Assembly: GCA_018377375.1 (NCBI GenBank)
Contig: JAGZZN010000011.1
Span: 1-38,802 of the forward strand
Reading direction: 5' to 3'
Length of the DNA stretch: 38,802 nucleotides
DNA from: Streptococcus parasanguinis
GTDB taxonomy: Bacteria > Bacillota > Bacilli > Lactobacillales > Streptococcaceae
The notes under the pieces were generated by a model. The model ran no database searches. It was given only the letters and a program-made list of their open reading frames with translations, and was not told the DNA's origin. This document shows, one piece after another, positions 1 through 8,400 of this stretch; within the stretch, counting starts at the first letter, position 1; the number at the start of each line of letters is the position of its first letter. The translations under genes and the position numbers were made by a program.

Positions 1-1
1 A

Positions 2-610
2 GCATCAACATCAGTAAGTCAATCAGTCTCTGCGTCTGAATCAATTTCAACGTCAGTAAGTCAGTCAGTGTCAGCGTCTGAGTCAGCATCAACATCAGTC
101 AGTCAATCAGTCTCTGCATCTGAATCAGCTTCAACGTCAGTAAGTCAATCAGAATCTGCGTCAGAATCAGCCTCAACGTCAGCAAGCCAATCAGCCTCTG
201 CCTCTGAGTCGGCCTCAACGTCAGCAAGCCAATCAGTGTCAGCATCTGTATCCACTTCAACGTCAGCAAGCCAATCAGTGTCTGCCTCTGAGTCGGCTTC
301 AACATCAGCAAGTCAATCAGTATCTGCATCTGAGTCAACGTCAGTAAGCCAATCAGTGTCCGCGTCTGAATCAGCATCAACGTCAGTGAGTCAGTCAGTT
401 TCTGCGTCTGAATCAGCATCAACGTCAGCAAGTCAATCATTATCAGCATCTGAATCAACTTCAACATCAGTAAGTCAATCAGTATCAGCATCTGCATCGA
501 CATCAACGTCAGCAAGTCAATCAGTATCTGCATCTGAGTCAGCTTCAACATCAGTAAGTCAATCAGTGTCTGCATCAGAATCAGCTTCAACATCAGTAAG
601 TACTTCAGTT
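2..610 (+). repeat. 42-bp coding repeat array of the first SRRP
   Basis: Near-tandem 42-bp units encode the 14-residue pattern SVSASESASTSVSQ, with Ala/Val/Thr substitutions and occasional units shortened by four residues (for example around 331-360). Synonymous positions vary between units, so the array is old enough to have diverged at DNA level while the protein pattern was kept. It continues past the left window edge. Confidence 0.85.
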
Positions 611-841
611 TCAGTTAGCCAATCACAATCAGGCTCAACATCTGGTAATGGTTCGCAATCAGCTTCTAGTTCAGAGTCATTGTCTACATCAGAATCAGCA
701 AGCAGTTCACAAAAATACAGCGAATCTGTAGCACTTCCAAATACTGGTGAGACAACATCTGTAACATCAGCTCTTCTTGGAGCAGTTGCAGGACTTGCTG
801 GAGCGGTTGTACTTGGACGTCGCAAAAAAGAAGAAAAATAA
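2..841 (+). CDS. Serine-rich repeat glycoprotein, C-terminal part (5' end outside window)
   Basis: This is the C-terminal 279 codons of an LPxTG-anchored serine-rich repeat adhesin; the reading frame is open from the window edge, so the true start and the binding region are not seen. Most of it is a repeat array of about 14 residues per unit (consensus SVSASESASTSVSQ), a scaffold expected to be O-glycosylated by the GtfA/GtfB pair encoded downstream. After the repeats come a Ser/Gly/Gln-rich stalk, the sortase motif LPNTG, a hydrophobic Ala/Leu/Gly segment and a basic tail RRKKEEK. The tail closely resembles that of the next gene, which points to duplication. An ATG at 68 lies inside the repeats and is not a credible start. 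Export should use SecA2/SecY2. A strong terminator follows. The ligand cannot be inferred. Confidence 0.93.
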   Translation, partial: ASTSVSQSVSASESISTSVSQSVSASESASTSVSQSVSASESASTSVSQSESASESASTSASQSASASESASTSASQSVSASVSTSTSASQSVSASESASTSASQSVSASESTSVSQSVSASESASTSVSQSVSASESASTSASQSLSASESTSTSVSQSVSASASTSTSASQSVSASESASTSVSQSVSASESASTSVSTSVSVSQSQSGSTSGNGSQSASSSESLSTSESASSSQKYSESVALPNTGETTSVTSALLGAVAGLAGAVVLGRRKKEEK

Positions 842-898
842 TCTTCTATCCTAATTTGATTCGGTCATTTCAGGTATGTGGGAAATGAAAAAGGATCC

Positions 899-926
899 AA
901 AAAGAGAACCTCCGGGTTCTCTTTTT
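899..926 (+). terminator. Rho-independent terminator after first SRRP
   Basis: AAAGAGAACC (901-910) pairs with GGTTCTCTTT (915-924) around a TCCG loop; the T run gives the classical intrinsic terminator. It separates the first SRRP transcript from the second. Confidence 0.9.
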
Positions 927-964
927 GTGTGCTGTATTTTATGTTAAAAACTAGTCTTAATTAG

Positions 965-992
965 TTACTTTTGGGGAAAATTAGTGTATAAT
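965..992 (+). promoter_or_regulatory. Probable promoter of second SRRP gene
   Basis: A perfect TATAAT lies at 987-992; the best -35 is only TTACTT at 965-970 with a 16-bp spacer. A good Shine-Dalgarno, AAGGAG, at about 1012-1017 precedes the ATG at 1023. Confidence 0.6.
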
Positions 993-1022
993 AACTCGAT
1001 ATCTTATTTTTAAGGAGCGGAC

Positions 1023-4000
1023 ATGTTTTTCAAACGTTCGAAGGGTGAGTTTCGTGAAACGGAACGAATCACACGATTTAAATTAATCAAGTCAGGAAAA
1101 ACTTGGATGCGGGCATCTATCTCGCAACTAGGGTTTTTTCGTATCTCTCGTGGTGATGCGACTGATAAAATCGTGAGACCTTTCGAAACTTTTGCTGATC
1201 CAGTTCCTGCTCCGATTTCTAAAGGGATCCTTGTGTTGGGGGCTCTTGCTGGAGCAACTACAATTGCTACCCCTGTGTTGGCAGAGGAAAATGAGGTGAG
1301 TTCGTTTCTCGAATCTGAAATCATTCCAACAACAGGTGTGGTTGGTCAGGACAGTTTTGTTTTGGGGACGACATCTGCTACAGATTCTGGATCAATGAAC
1401 CGGTCTGTCAGTGAATCCCTATCACATACGGAGTCAGGTCGTCAGTCTGTTTCAAAAAGCAGTTCTTTATCACAGTCGGTTTCTTTGAGCGAATCCTATG
1501 TTACAAGTGGTTCAGTTAGTCATGTAGACAGTCTGTTAGCTTCTGAACAGGATCCTGAAATCAGTGAGAAAGTAAACAAGAATCAAACCACTCGCTCAGA
1601 GGAAGACGTAAAACGTCTGCAAGCTTTGGCTTTGGATTTATACACCTATCGTGCGCAGGCTTTGGAGATACCTGGAACGGAAGCTGCGATTGAGAGTGGA
1701 GATTTGTCTTTAGAAGCGATTCGAAGCGGTTTGTCCAATCCAGCGATTCAAATTGAAGCTGTTGAAAGCCAAGCAAAGAGTGCTCGGAATCGCTTAGCCA
1801 ATGCGGTGCTCCGTGCTACTTCGGGTCAACGAGATCCGCGCACGGGCAGTTCGTTAGATGCAGAGAATCGTTTTCGTGCGCCGTTTTTCATGAGTGGACC
1901 TGCGAATAATTATTTGATTACAGCTTACAATTCAGACCCTGTTAAGCTACAGTACATTGTAAGAGAGCGAAATGGTGGGGTTATCTTGACCTATATGGGA
2001 TATGCTCCAAATAGTGAGCGCGTTGAAGGCGTTTTAGTTCCCAATGCGACTCTGAAATCTCCGTTCGCACCTATGTTGATCGAAGGGAAAGTTGGAGAAA
2101 ATGAGGTCGTAGAACCCGGAAAGACTTATACGATTACAGTTCGTTTTACCAATTCGAACAATCAGTTTATTGATCGCTCTTTCCGAATTAAAGTTTTACC
2201 TCAAAGTGACGGCATTCGTAACCCGATTAGAGATGTAGCGACCGAGCTCTATGTCAACGATACTAGCAATCTAGCAGAGGTTGAGAAAGATAGGATCTGG
2301 GAAGCGTTCAAGACCTCTAATCCCCAAATTGTGAGCTCGAAGGACTTCAAGGAGTATTCTGTCTCAGCGTCAGGTGTAGTGACTATTACTTATAAAGATA
2401 ACACTTCAAATGATGTGACTGTCCCTGTCAAGCACCTTCCGGTACCTACAGTTACGACGCGACTATTGGAGAAAGCGAATACCCAGACACCTGTAACAGT
2501 GACAGGTGCCAATCCTGGTTCGACAGTCGTTTTGTATAACAATGACGAAGAAGTTGGAAGAGCAGTAGCCGATGCTTCTGGTCAGGTGATAGTAGTGCCT
2601 ACAGTGCCCTTGCAGTCAGGTGGAGTGAATGCAAAAGCTCTCATCTTCTACGGTGATCATCCGGTTTATTCGGATGCAAGTAATTTGGTTGCGGTAACGA
2701 TGGACTCAACAGAATATAGTCAATCTGTATCGAATTCAGAGTCTATTTCGACAAGCCGATTCGAATCTGTTCGTGCATCAGAGCTTGCTTCAAAGAGTGC
2801 TCTTGTATCAGCTTCGGTATCAGCCAGCACTAGTGAGTCCGTAACAGTCTCCACCTCAGTTTCGGAGAGTGAACGAGTGTCAGAATCGGTATCGCTATCC
2901 GAATCGGCATTTATTTCTGAATCAGCATCTGAGTCAGCGTCAACTTCTGAATCAGCTTCTGCGTCTGAGTCAGTTTCAACGTCTGAATCAGTATCTGCGT
3001 TCGAATCGGTTTCTGTATCTGAATCAGTGTCAACATCCGAGTCAGCATCAACCTCTGAATCAGTTTCTGTTTCTGAGTCAGTTTCGACCTCCGAATCAGT
3101 CTCGACGTCTGAGTCAGTGTCAGAGTCGGAATCAGTCTCAATCTCTGAATCAGTCTCAGCGTCGGAATCAGTGTCAACGTCAGAATCAGTGTCTACATCT
3201 GAGTCAGTCTCGACGTCTGAGTCGGTGTCAATATCCGAATCAGCTTCTGCGTCTGAGTCAGTGTCAACTTCTGAATCAGCCTCTGCTTCTGAATCAGTCT
3301 CGACCTCTGAGTCAGTCTCGACGTCTGAGTCAGCGTTAACCTCAGAATCGGTGTCTAAGTCCGAGTCAGCATCAACCTCTGAATCAGTATCTACGTCTGA
3401 GTCGGTGTCAATATCCGAATCAGCCTCAACCTCTGAGTCAGTATCAGCATCCGAATCAGTTTCAATATCCGAGTCGGTTTCTGCATCCGAGTCTGTCTCA
3501 ACATCCGAGTCAATTTCAGCCTCTGAGTCGGTTTCAACATCCAAATCAGTGTCGACCTCAGAATCGGCATCTGCATCTGCATCAGAATCAGTGTCAACAT
3601 CCGAATCAGTCTCAACGTCCGAGTCAGTTTCAACGTCTGAATCAATATCGGCTTCAGAGTCAGTTTCAACGTCCGAATCGGCATCTACATCAGAATCAGT
3701 TTCTGCATCTGAGTCAGCGTCAGCCTCTGAATCAGCGTCAGCCTCTGAATCAGCGTCAGCCTCTGAGTTAGTTTCAGCCTCTGAGTCGGTCTCAACGTCC
3801 GAATCAACATCAGCATCCGAATCGGTTTCAACCTCAGAATCAGTTTCTACATCTGAGTCGGTTTCTGCATCCGAGTCTGTCTCAACCTCTGAATCAGTTT
3901 CAGCGTCTGAGTCGGTTTCAACATCCAAATCAGTGTCGACCTCAGAATCGGCATCTGCATCTGCATCCGAATCAGTGTCAACATCCGAATCAGCGTCAGC

Positions 4001-5252
4001 CTCTGAGTCAGTTTCAGTCTCCGAATCGGCATCAACATCCGAATCAGCTTCTGTGTCCGAGTCAGTATCAACATCCGAATCAGCTTCTGCGTCTGAGTCA
4101 GTATCAACATCCGAGTCTGTCTCAACCTCTGAATCAGTTTCAGCGTCTGAGTCAGTTTCAACATCAGAATCATTCTCAGTCTCTGAATCAGCCTCTGCGT
4201 CCGAGTCAGCGTCAACTTCTGAATCAGCGTCTGAGTCAGCGTCAGCCTCTGAGTCAGCATCAGTCTCTGAGTCGGCCTCTACGTCTGAGTCGGTTTCAGC
4301 CTCTGAGTCGGCCTCTACGTCTGAGTCGGTTTCAGCCTCTGAATCAGTATCAACATCCGAGTCAATTTCAGCCTCTGAGTTGGTTTCAACGTCTGAATCA
4401 GTCTCAGCGTCTGCATCGGTTTCTGTATCCGAATCAGTGTCTACGTCCGAGTCGGTTTCTGTATCAGAATCAGTGTCAACGTCTGAATCAGTTTCAACGT
4501 CTGAATCAGCATCAACGTCCGAGTCAGTTTCTACCTCTGAGTCAGCATCTGCGTCCGAGTCAGTATCAGTTTCTACCTCTGAGTCAGTGTCTGCATCAGA
4601 ATCGGCATCTACTTCAGTTTCAGTTTCGACATCAGAGTCGGCGTCTACGTCCGAATCAGCATCTGCATCTGAGTCAGTGTCAACGTCTGAATCGGTATCA
4701 GCATCAGAATCAGTGTCAGTGTCTGAATCGGTTTCAACATCAGAATCAGTGTCAACGTCCGAATCGGTTTCTGTATCTGAATCCGTTTCTACGTCCGAGT
4801 CAGCGTCAGCCTCTGAATCAGTCTCAACATCTGAATCAATCTCGACATCTGAATCATTGTCAGCATCGTTGAGCAGTTCAGTATCTGAAAGCCAGTCAGT
4901 CTCTACTTCGGTTTCAGTTTCGACATCAGTCTCTGCATCTGAGTCAGCATCATTGAGTACCTCTGCACCTGAATCAACTTCAACATCAGTAAGTACTTCA
5001 GTTTCAGTGAGTCAATCACAATCAGGAGCAACATCTGCTAGCGGTTCATACTCTAACTCAATGAGCCAATTAATTTCTCATTCAGAGTCATTGTCTGCAT
5101 CAGAATCAGCAAGTGGATCACAAAAACACAGCCAGTCTGTAGTGCTTCCAAATACTGGCGAAACAGGATCTGTAACATCAGCTCTTCTTGGGGTTGTTAC
5201 AGGGTTAGCTGGAATTGCTGGACTTATCCGACGTAAAAAGAAGGGGAAATGA
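1023..5252 (+). CDS. Serine-rich repeat glycoprotein adhesin, KxYKxGKxW signal, LPNTG anchor
   Basis: A 1409-residue SRRP. The long N-terminal signal carries a KxYKxGKxW-like motif at about residues 20-28 (Tyr replaced by Ile) and a hydrophobic core, with likely cleavage after Ala87 (VLA/EE). A short Ser-rich segment (about 120-170) is followed by a non-repeat binding region (about 175-560): a helical stretch, an Ig-like beta region (about 270-400), a Rib-like segment ending VTITYKDNTS, and a second Ig-like module. The main repeat (about 565-1290) uses six-residue SESVST-type units. LPNTG lies at 1375-1379, followed by a membrane segment and RRKKKGK. Family knowledge: such proteins are glycosylated in the cytoplasm, exported by SecA2/SecY2 and used for adhesion to host glycans, saliva proteins or other bacteria. 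I see no clear Siglec-type TRX motif, so the ligand is unknown. Confidence 0.93.
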   Translation: MFFKRSKGEFRETERITRFKLIKSGKTWMRASISQLGFFRISRGDATDKIVRPFETFADPVPAPISKGILVLGALAGATTIATPVLAEENEVSSFLESEIIPTTGVVGQDSFVLGTTSATDSGSMNRSVSESLSHTESGRQSVSKSSSLSQSVSLSESYVTSGSVSHVDSLLASEQDPEISEKVNKNQTTRSEEDVKRLQALALDLYTYRAQALEIPGTEAAIESGDLSLEAIRSGLSNPAIQIEAVESQAKSARNRLANAVLRATSGQRDPRTGSSLDAENRFRAPFFMSGPANNYLITAYNSDPVKLQYIVRERNGGVILTYMGYAPNSERVEGVLVPNATLKSPFAPMLIEGKVGENEVVEPGKTYTITVRFTNSNNQFIDRSFRIKVLPQSDGIRNPIRDVATELYVNDTSNLAEVEKDRIWEAFKTSNPQIVSSKDFKEYSVSASGVVTITYKDNTSNDVTVPVKHLPVPTVTTRLLEKANTQTPVTVTGANPGSTVVLYNNDEEVGRAVADASGQVIVVPTVPLQSGGVNAKALIFYGDHPVYSDASNLVAVTMDSTEYSQSVSNSESISTSRFESVRASELASKSALVSASVSASTSESVTVSTSVSESERVSESVSLSESAFISESASESASTSESASASESVSTSESVSAFESVSVSESVSTSESASTSESVSVSESVSTSESVSTSESVSESESVSISESVSASESVSTSESVSTSESVSTSESVSISESASASESVSTSESASASESVSTSESVSTSESALTSESVSKSESASTSESVSTSESVSISESASTSESVSASESVSISESVSASESVSTSESISASESVSTSKSVSTSESASASASESVSTSESVSTSESVSTSESISASESVSTSESASTSESVSASESASASESASASESASASELVSASESVSTSESTSASESVSTSESVSTSESVSASESVSTSESVSASESVSTSKSVSTSESASASASESVSTSESASASESVSVSESASTSESASVSESVSTSESASASESVSTSESVSTSESVSASESVSTSESFSVSESASASESASTSESASESASASESASVSESASTSESVSASESASTSESVSASESVSTSESISASELVSTSESVSASASVSVSESVSTSESVSVSESVSTSESVSTSESASTSESVSTSESASASESVSVSTSESVSASESASTSVSVSTSESASTSESASASESVSTSESVSASESVSVSESVSTSESVSTSESVSVSESVSTSESASASESVSTSESISTSESLSASLSSSVSESQSVSTSVSVSTSVSASESASLSTSAPESTSTSVSTSVSVSQSQSGATSASGSYSNSMSQLISHSESLSASESASGSQKHSQSVVLPNTGETGSVTSALLGVVTGLAGIAGLIRRKKKGK
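2716..4865 (+). repeat. 18-bp (six-residue) Ser repeat array of second SRRP
   Basis: About 120 copies of an 18-bp unit encode SESVST/SESASA-type hexapeptides, with Ser at every second position. Local exact tandem copies exist: a 36-bp unit at 4269-4304 is repeated perfectly at 4305-4340, and an 18-bp unit is repeated three times around 3710-3765. The regular Ser/Thr alternation is the expected substrate of GtfA/GtfB. Confidence 0.9.
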
Positions 5253-5278
5253 TCTAGTAGGAAATATCATTTTTTTCG

Positions 5279-5307
5279 AGTGAATCTCATAGGAGATTCA
5301 CTTTTTT
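5279..5307 (+). terminator. Rho-independent terminator after second SRRP
   Basis: GTGAATCTC (5280-5288) pairs perfectly with GAGATTCAC (5293-5301), followed by TTTTTT at 5302-5307. Confidence 0.9.
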
Positions 5308-5391
5308 ACTAGTAGAATGAAGTGTTTTTAATGTGTTACAAAAAAATTTGAAAATTAAACGATAATATATAAGTTTTTTGTAGCAAATTAC

Positions 5392-5419
5392 TTGAATCTA
5401 CGTAGTATTCCTGTATAAT
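5392..5419 (+). promoter_or_regulatory. Promoter of third SRRP gene
   Basis: TTGAAT at 5392-5397 and TATAAT at 5414-5419 are 16 bp apart. A Shine-Dalgarno AAGGGG at 5438-5443 lies ahead of the ATG at 5450. Another A/T-rich stretch just upstream could act as an UP element (inference). Confidence 0.7.
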
Positions 5420-5449
5420 GAATAATGACTACAATGTAAGGGGAATATC

Positions 5450-8400
5450 ATGCAATTTAAGCGTTCAAAAGGAAACTTTCGTGAAACAGATCGTGTCGTA
5501 CGCTTCAAATTAATTAAATCAGGAAAAAATTGGCTTCGGGCATCAACGGCTGCCCTAGGCCTCTTTCGCGTGGTGCGTGGGCAAGTGGAGGAGACCATCA
5601 TTGCCAACGTGCAGCAAGATCAAATAGAAAATCAAAAGCATAACCAAGCCTTCTTAAAAGGTTTGATTACGGTAGGGACTGTTTTTGGTGGTGCTGTGCT
5701 TGCTACGACAGCTAAGGCGGAGGATGCAACATCACTTGCACCAACGGTTTCTGAGACAAAAGAGGAAACCTTGGCAGAAGTGGATAGTGTGGTCTTAGGA
5801 AATACCTCTACCCAGTCTTCAGAATCCAGCTCTGTTTCAGGATCAACTAGCCTTTCTACATCTGTGAGTGTATCTACTTCGATCAGTGAATCTACTTCTT
5901 TGTCCTTGAGCGAAGTTGGATCAACTGCATTATCAACGGCACTTAGTGAGTCTGCTCAAGCTCTAGAGTCAGAGGTAGTTGTTGAAGAGCCGACTAGTTT
6001 AGAAGAAGCTGTTGTTTTGGAACAAAATACTTCTGAAGCTGAATTGCTCAAAGAAATTGCAGGAAACTATGCATCTAAAATGACGGACACTGAGCGTCGA
6101 GCAGTGGTCGAAGCGGTCATTAACAAAGTGCAGGCCGAAGTGGCTGCAAGTAATAACTTGATCCATACCAATGCCAGTGCGCAAGCTTATGCTGACCAGC
6201 GCGATCGTTTGGAGAAAGCTGTCGATGAGATGATGACGACCTTGACAGCTGCAGGTTTTGTGGGAAATACAAATGTAGATGGGAAACCTGCGATCTCTGC
6301 TCAGTTGGCTCCCATTGCTGAGGAAACATACTTGGCTGATGATGTATTGGATATGACCCCGAACCCAGAAGATCCCAATGGTGCGAGTGTAGAAGATCCT
6401 ACACTTGACACACCAGGATATGCTAAGGATCCTCATCTAGATAAAGATCTCTTAAGGTTTTCGCCTGAAGAGTTGAAAAATTTTTTAGGTGAGCCCTACA
6501 CCAATCGTTATACATTTGGTATTTGGGACTTTGTGAATAAACAAGGAGAGTCACTTGGTTACTATGCGACCATGTCGATTGATATCAGTGAGATAGACCC
6601 GGAAAAGCATAAGGCAATGGATGTTTATTTCCGCATTGTTCGGAAATCAGATGGGGCTGAAATTTTTTCACAAACTGTATCTCCAGAAGGATATGGCCAA
6701 GATATTCAATTACCAAAAGAAGTACTAATTGGTCAGGCTCCCCTTGGGAACAAGGTTTTTAATTCGGAACCTTCTACAGGTAATGGGACCTTTGGAATGC
6801 TAACGAATTTTATTCCGGAACAGGCTTTCTTATTCCGGAGTATTTATGATGTCATGACGCCTGAGAATCAAGGGCAATTGATTAGGACGTATCCTAGTAT
6901 CAAAATTCCATCTATGATGGGACAACAATCGACCTTCTATAGAGAAGTGGACCCGAATGGTAGAAGGTTTAATGGGCAATATGAACCAACGGGGAAAGAA
7001 AGATCCTTACTAGAGTATAGAATCTACGGATTGGAAGGCCAGCATTATACAGCTTCCAATCCACGCGAATTTCCTGGTTATGTACAGGTCCCAGCGCACA
7101 CCGTGTTCCCGAATCGTAAAAGTGGGGTGTTCGATAATAGTAAGAATGGGAAATCAAGAATTGAACTATTAGGGGATGCGCGTGAGCATTTCATTAAAAG
7201 TGAAGTTGTCACCCTTAATCAAAATGGTGATTATTCTCTTCGCTACTATGTTTTAGATCCTTCTAAAATCCATGATGTTAGTAGTGGTGATGTAGGAAAT
7301 GCTAAGGTAACCGATGTATATACACTTGTTTATGAGAAAGAATTTAAACAGGATAGTACGGATAAGCTTTCAGATTTAGGTGGAACTCGTAAAGTTGAAA
7401 GTAAAAACAAGGACTACTTCCTAAATGTCACACCAAGACGAATAGATTACCAACATTTTGAGTTGGATATTACAGGTTGGTTCTCTAGTAAGGAGACAGT
7501 TACTTACACTGATGAGAAAACAGGAATAGAATATACTGTTCCAAAACCATTCACGGAACTTCCAAAATCGGCCTACCTCGATAAAAATACGACCATGGTC
7601 GTGGGAGAAGATGCAACACCTCAGGGAGCAGATGGTTTTTCCAACTTCAAACAAACGATCAAAAAAATAGTAGATTCATACCCCTTAACGAGTGTGAATT
7701 ATTACTATCGGAAGATGACACCGTCAGAATCTGCTTCACAATCTCAAAACTTCTCGATTTCAACTTCAGAGTCACTAGTTTCAGAATCCATTTCATCTTC
7801 TCAATCTGTTTCGGTCAGTGAGTCCGTTTCCTTGTCACAAGCATCTAGCTCCGCCAGTCAATCAGATTCACAGGTTTCAACCTCGATTTCCTTGTCACAA
7901 TCTATTTCGATGAGCAAAAAGCTGTCAGAATCCGTTTCGTTGAGTCAGTCAGAGTCATTGGTTCAGGAATCCGTATCGGCTAGCCAATCAGCCTCGTTGG
8001 TACAAGCATCAGTTTCTACGAGTCAATCCGAGTCGCAAGTTCAAGATTCGGTTTCAGCCAGCCAATCAGAGTCACTGGTTAAAGCCTCAGTCTCCGTCAG
8101 TCAATCAGCCTCGTTGATTCGAGAGTCCGTTTCTGCGAGCCAATCCGATTCGCAGGTTCAAGAATCAGTTTCTGCAAGTCAGTCAGACTCGTTAGTACAA
8201 GCATCAGTTTCCGCTAGTGAATCAGAGTCTTTGGTTCAGGCATCGGTATCAGCAAGTCAATCAGATTCCTTGGTTCGAGCCTCAGTCTCCGCCAGCCAAT
8301 CAGAGTCACTGGTTAAAGCCTCAGTCTCCGTCAGTCAATCAGACTCGTTGGTTCAATCGTCAGTTTCTGCGAGTCAATCAGATTCACTAGTTCAAGAGTC

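Noticed and set aside
559..825. Minus-strand frame of 88 codons over the first SRRP anchor
   Set aside because: Antisense shadow of the LPNTG region with no supporting signals.
2720..3928. A 402-codon open frame on the minus strand reading as Asp/Glu-Ser/Thr repeats (Sdr-like)
   Set aside because: It is the mirror of the SESVST repeat: regular Ser codons on the plus strand leave one antisense frame free of stops. No promoter or ribosome site is seen. The same applies to the antisense frames at 99-593, 2911-3177, 3391-3684 and 3847-4260.
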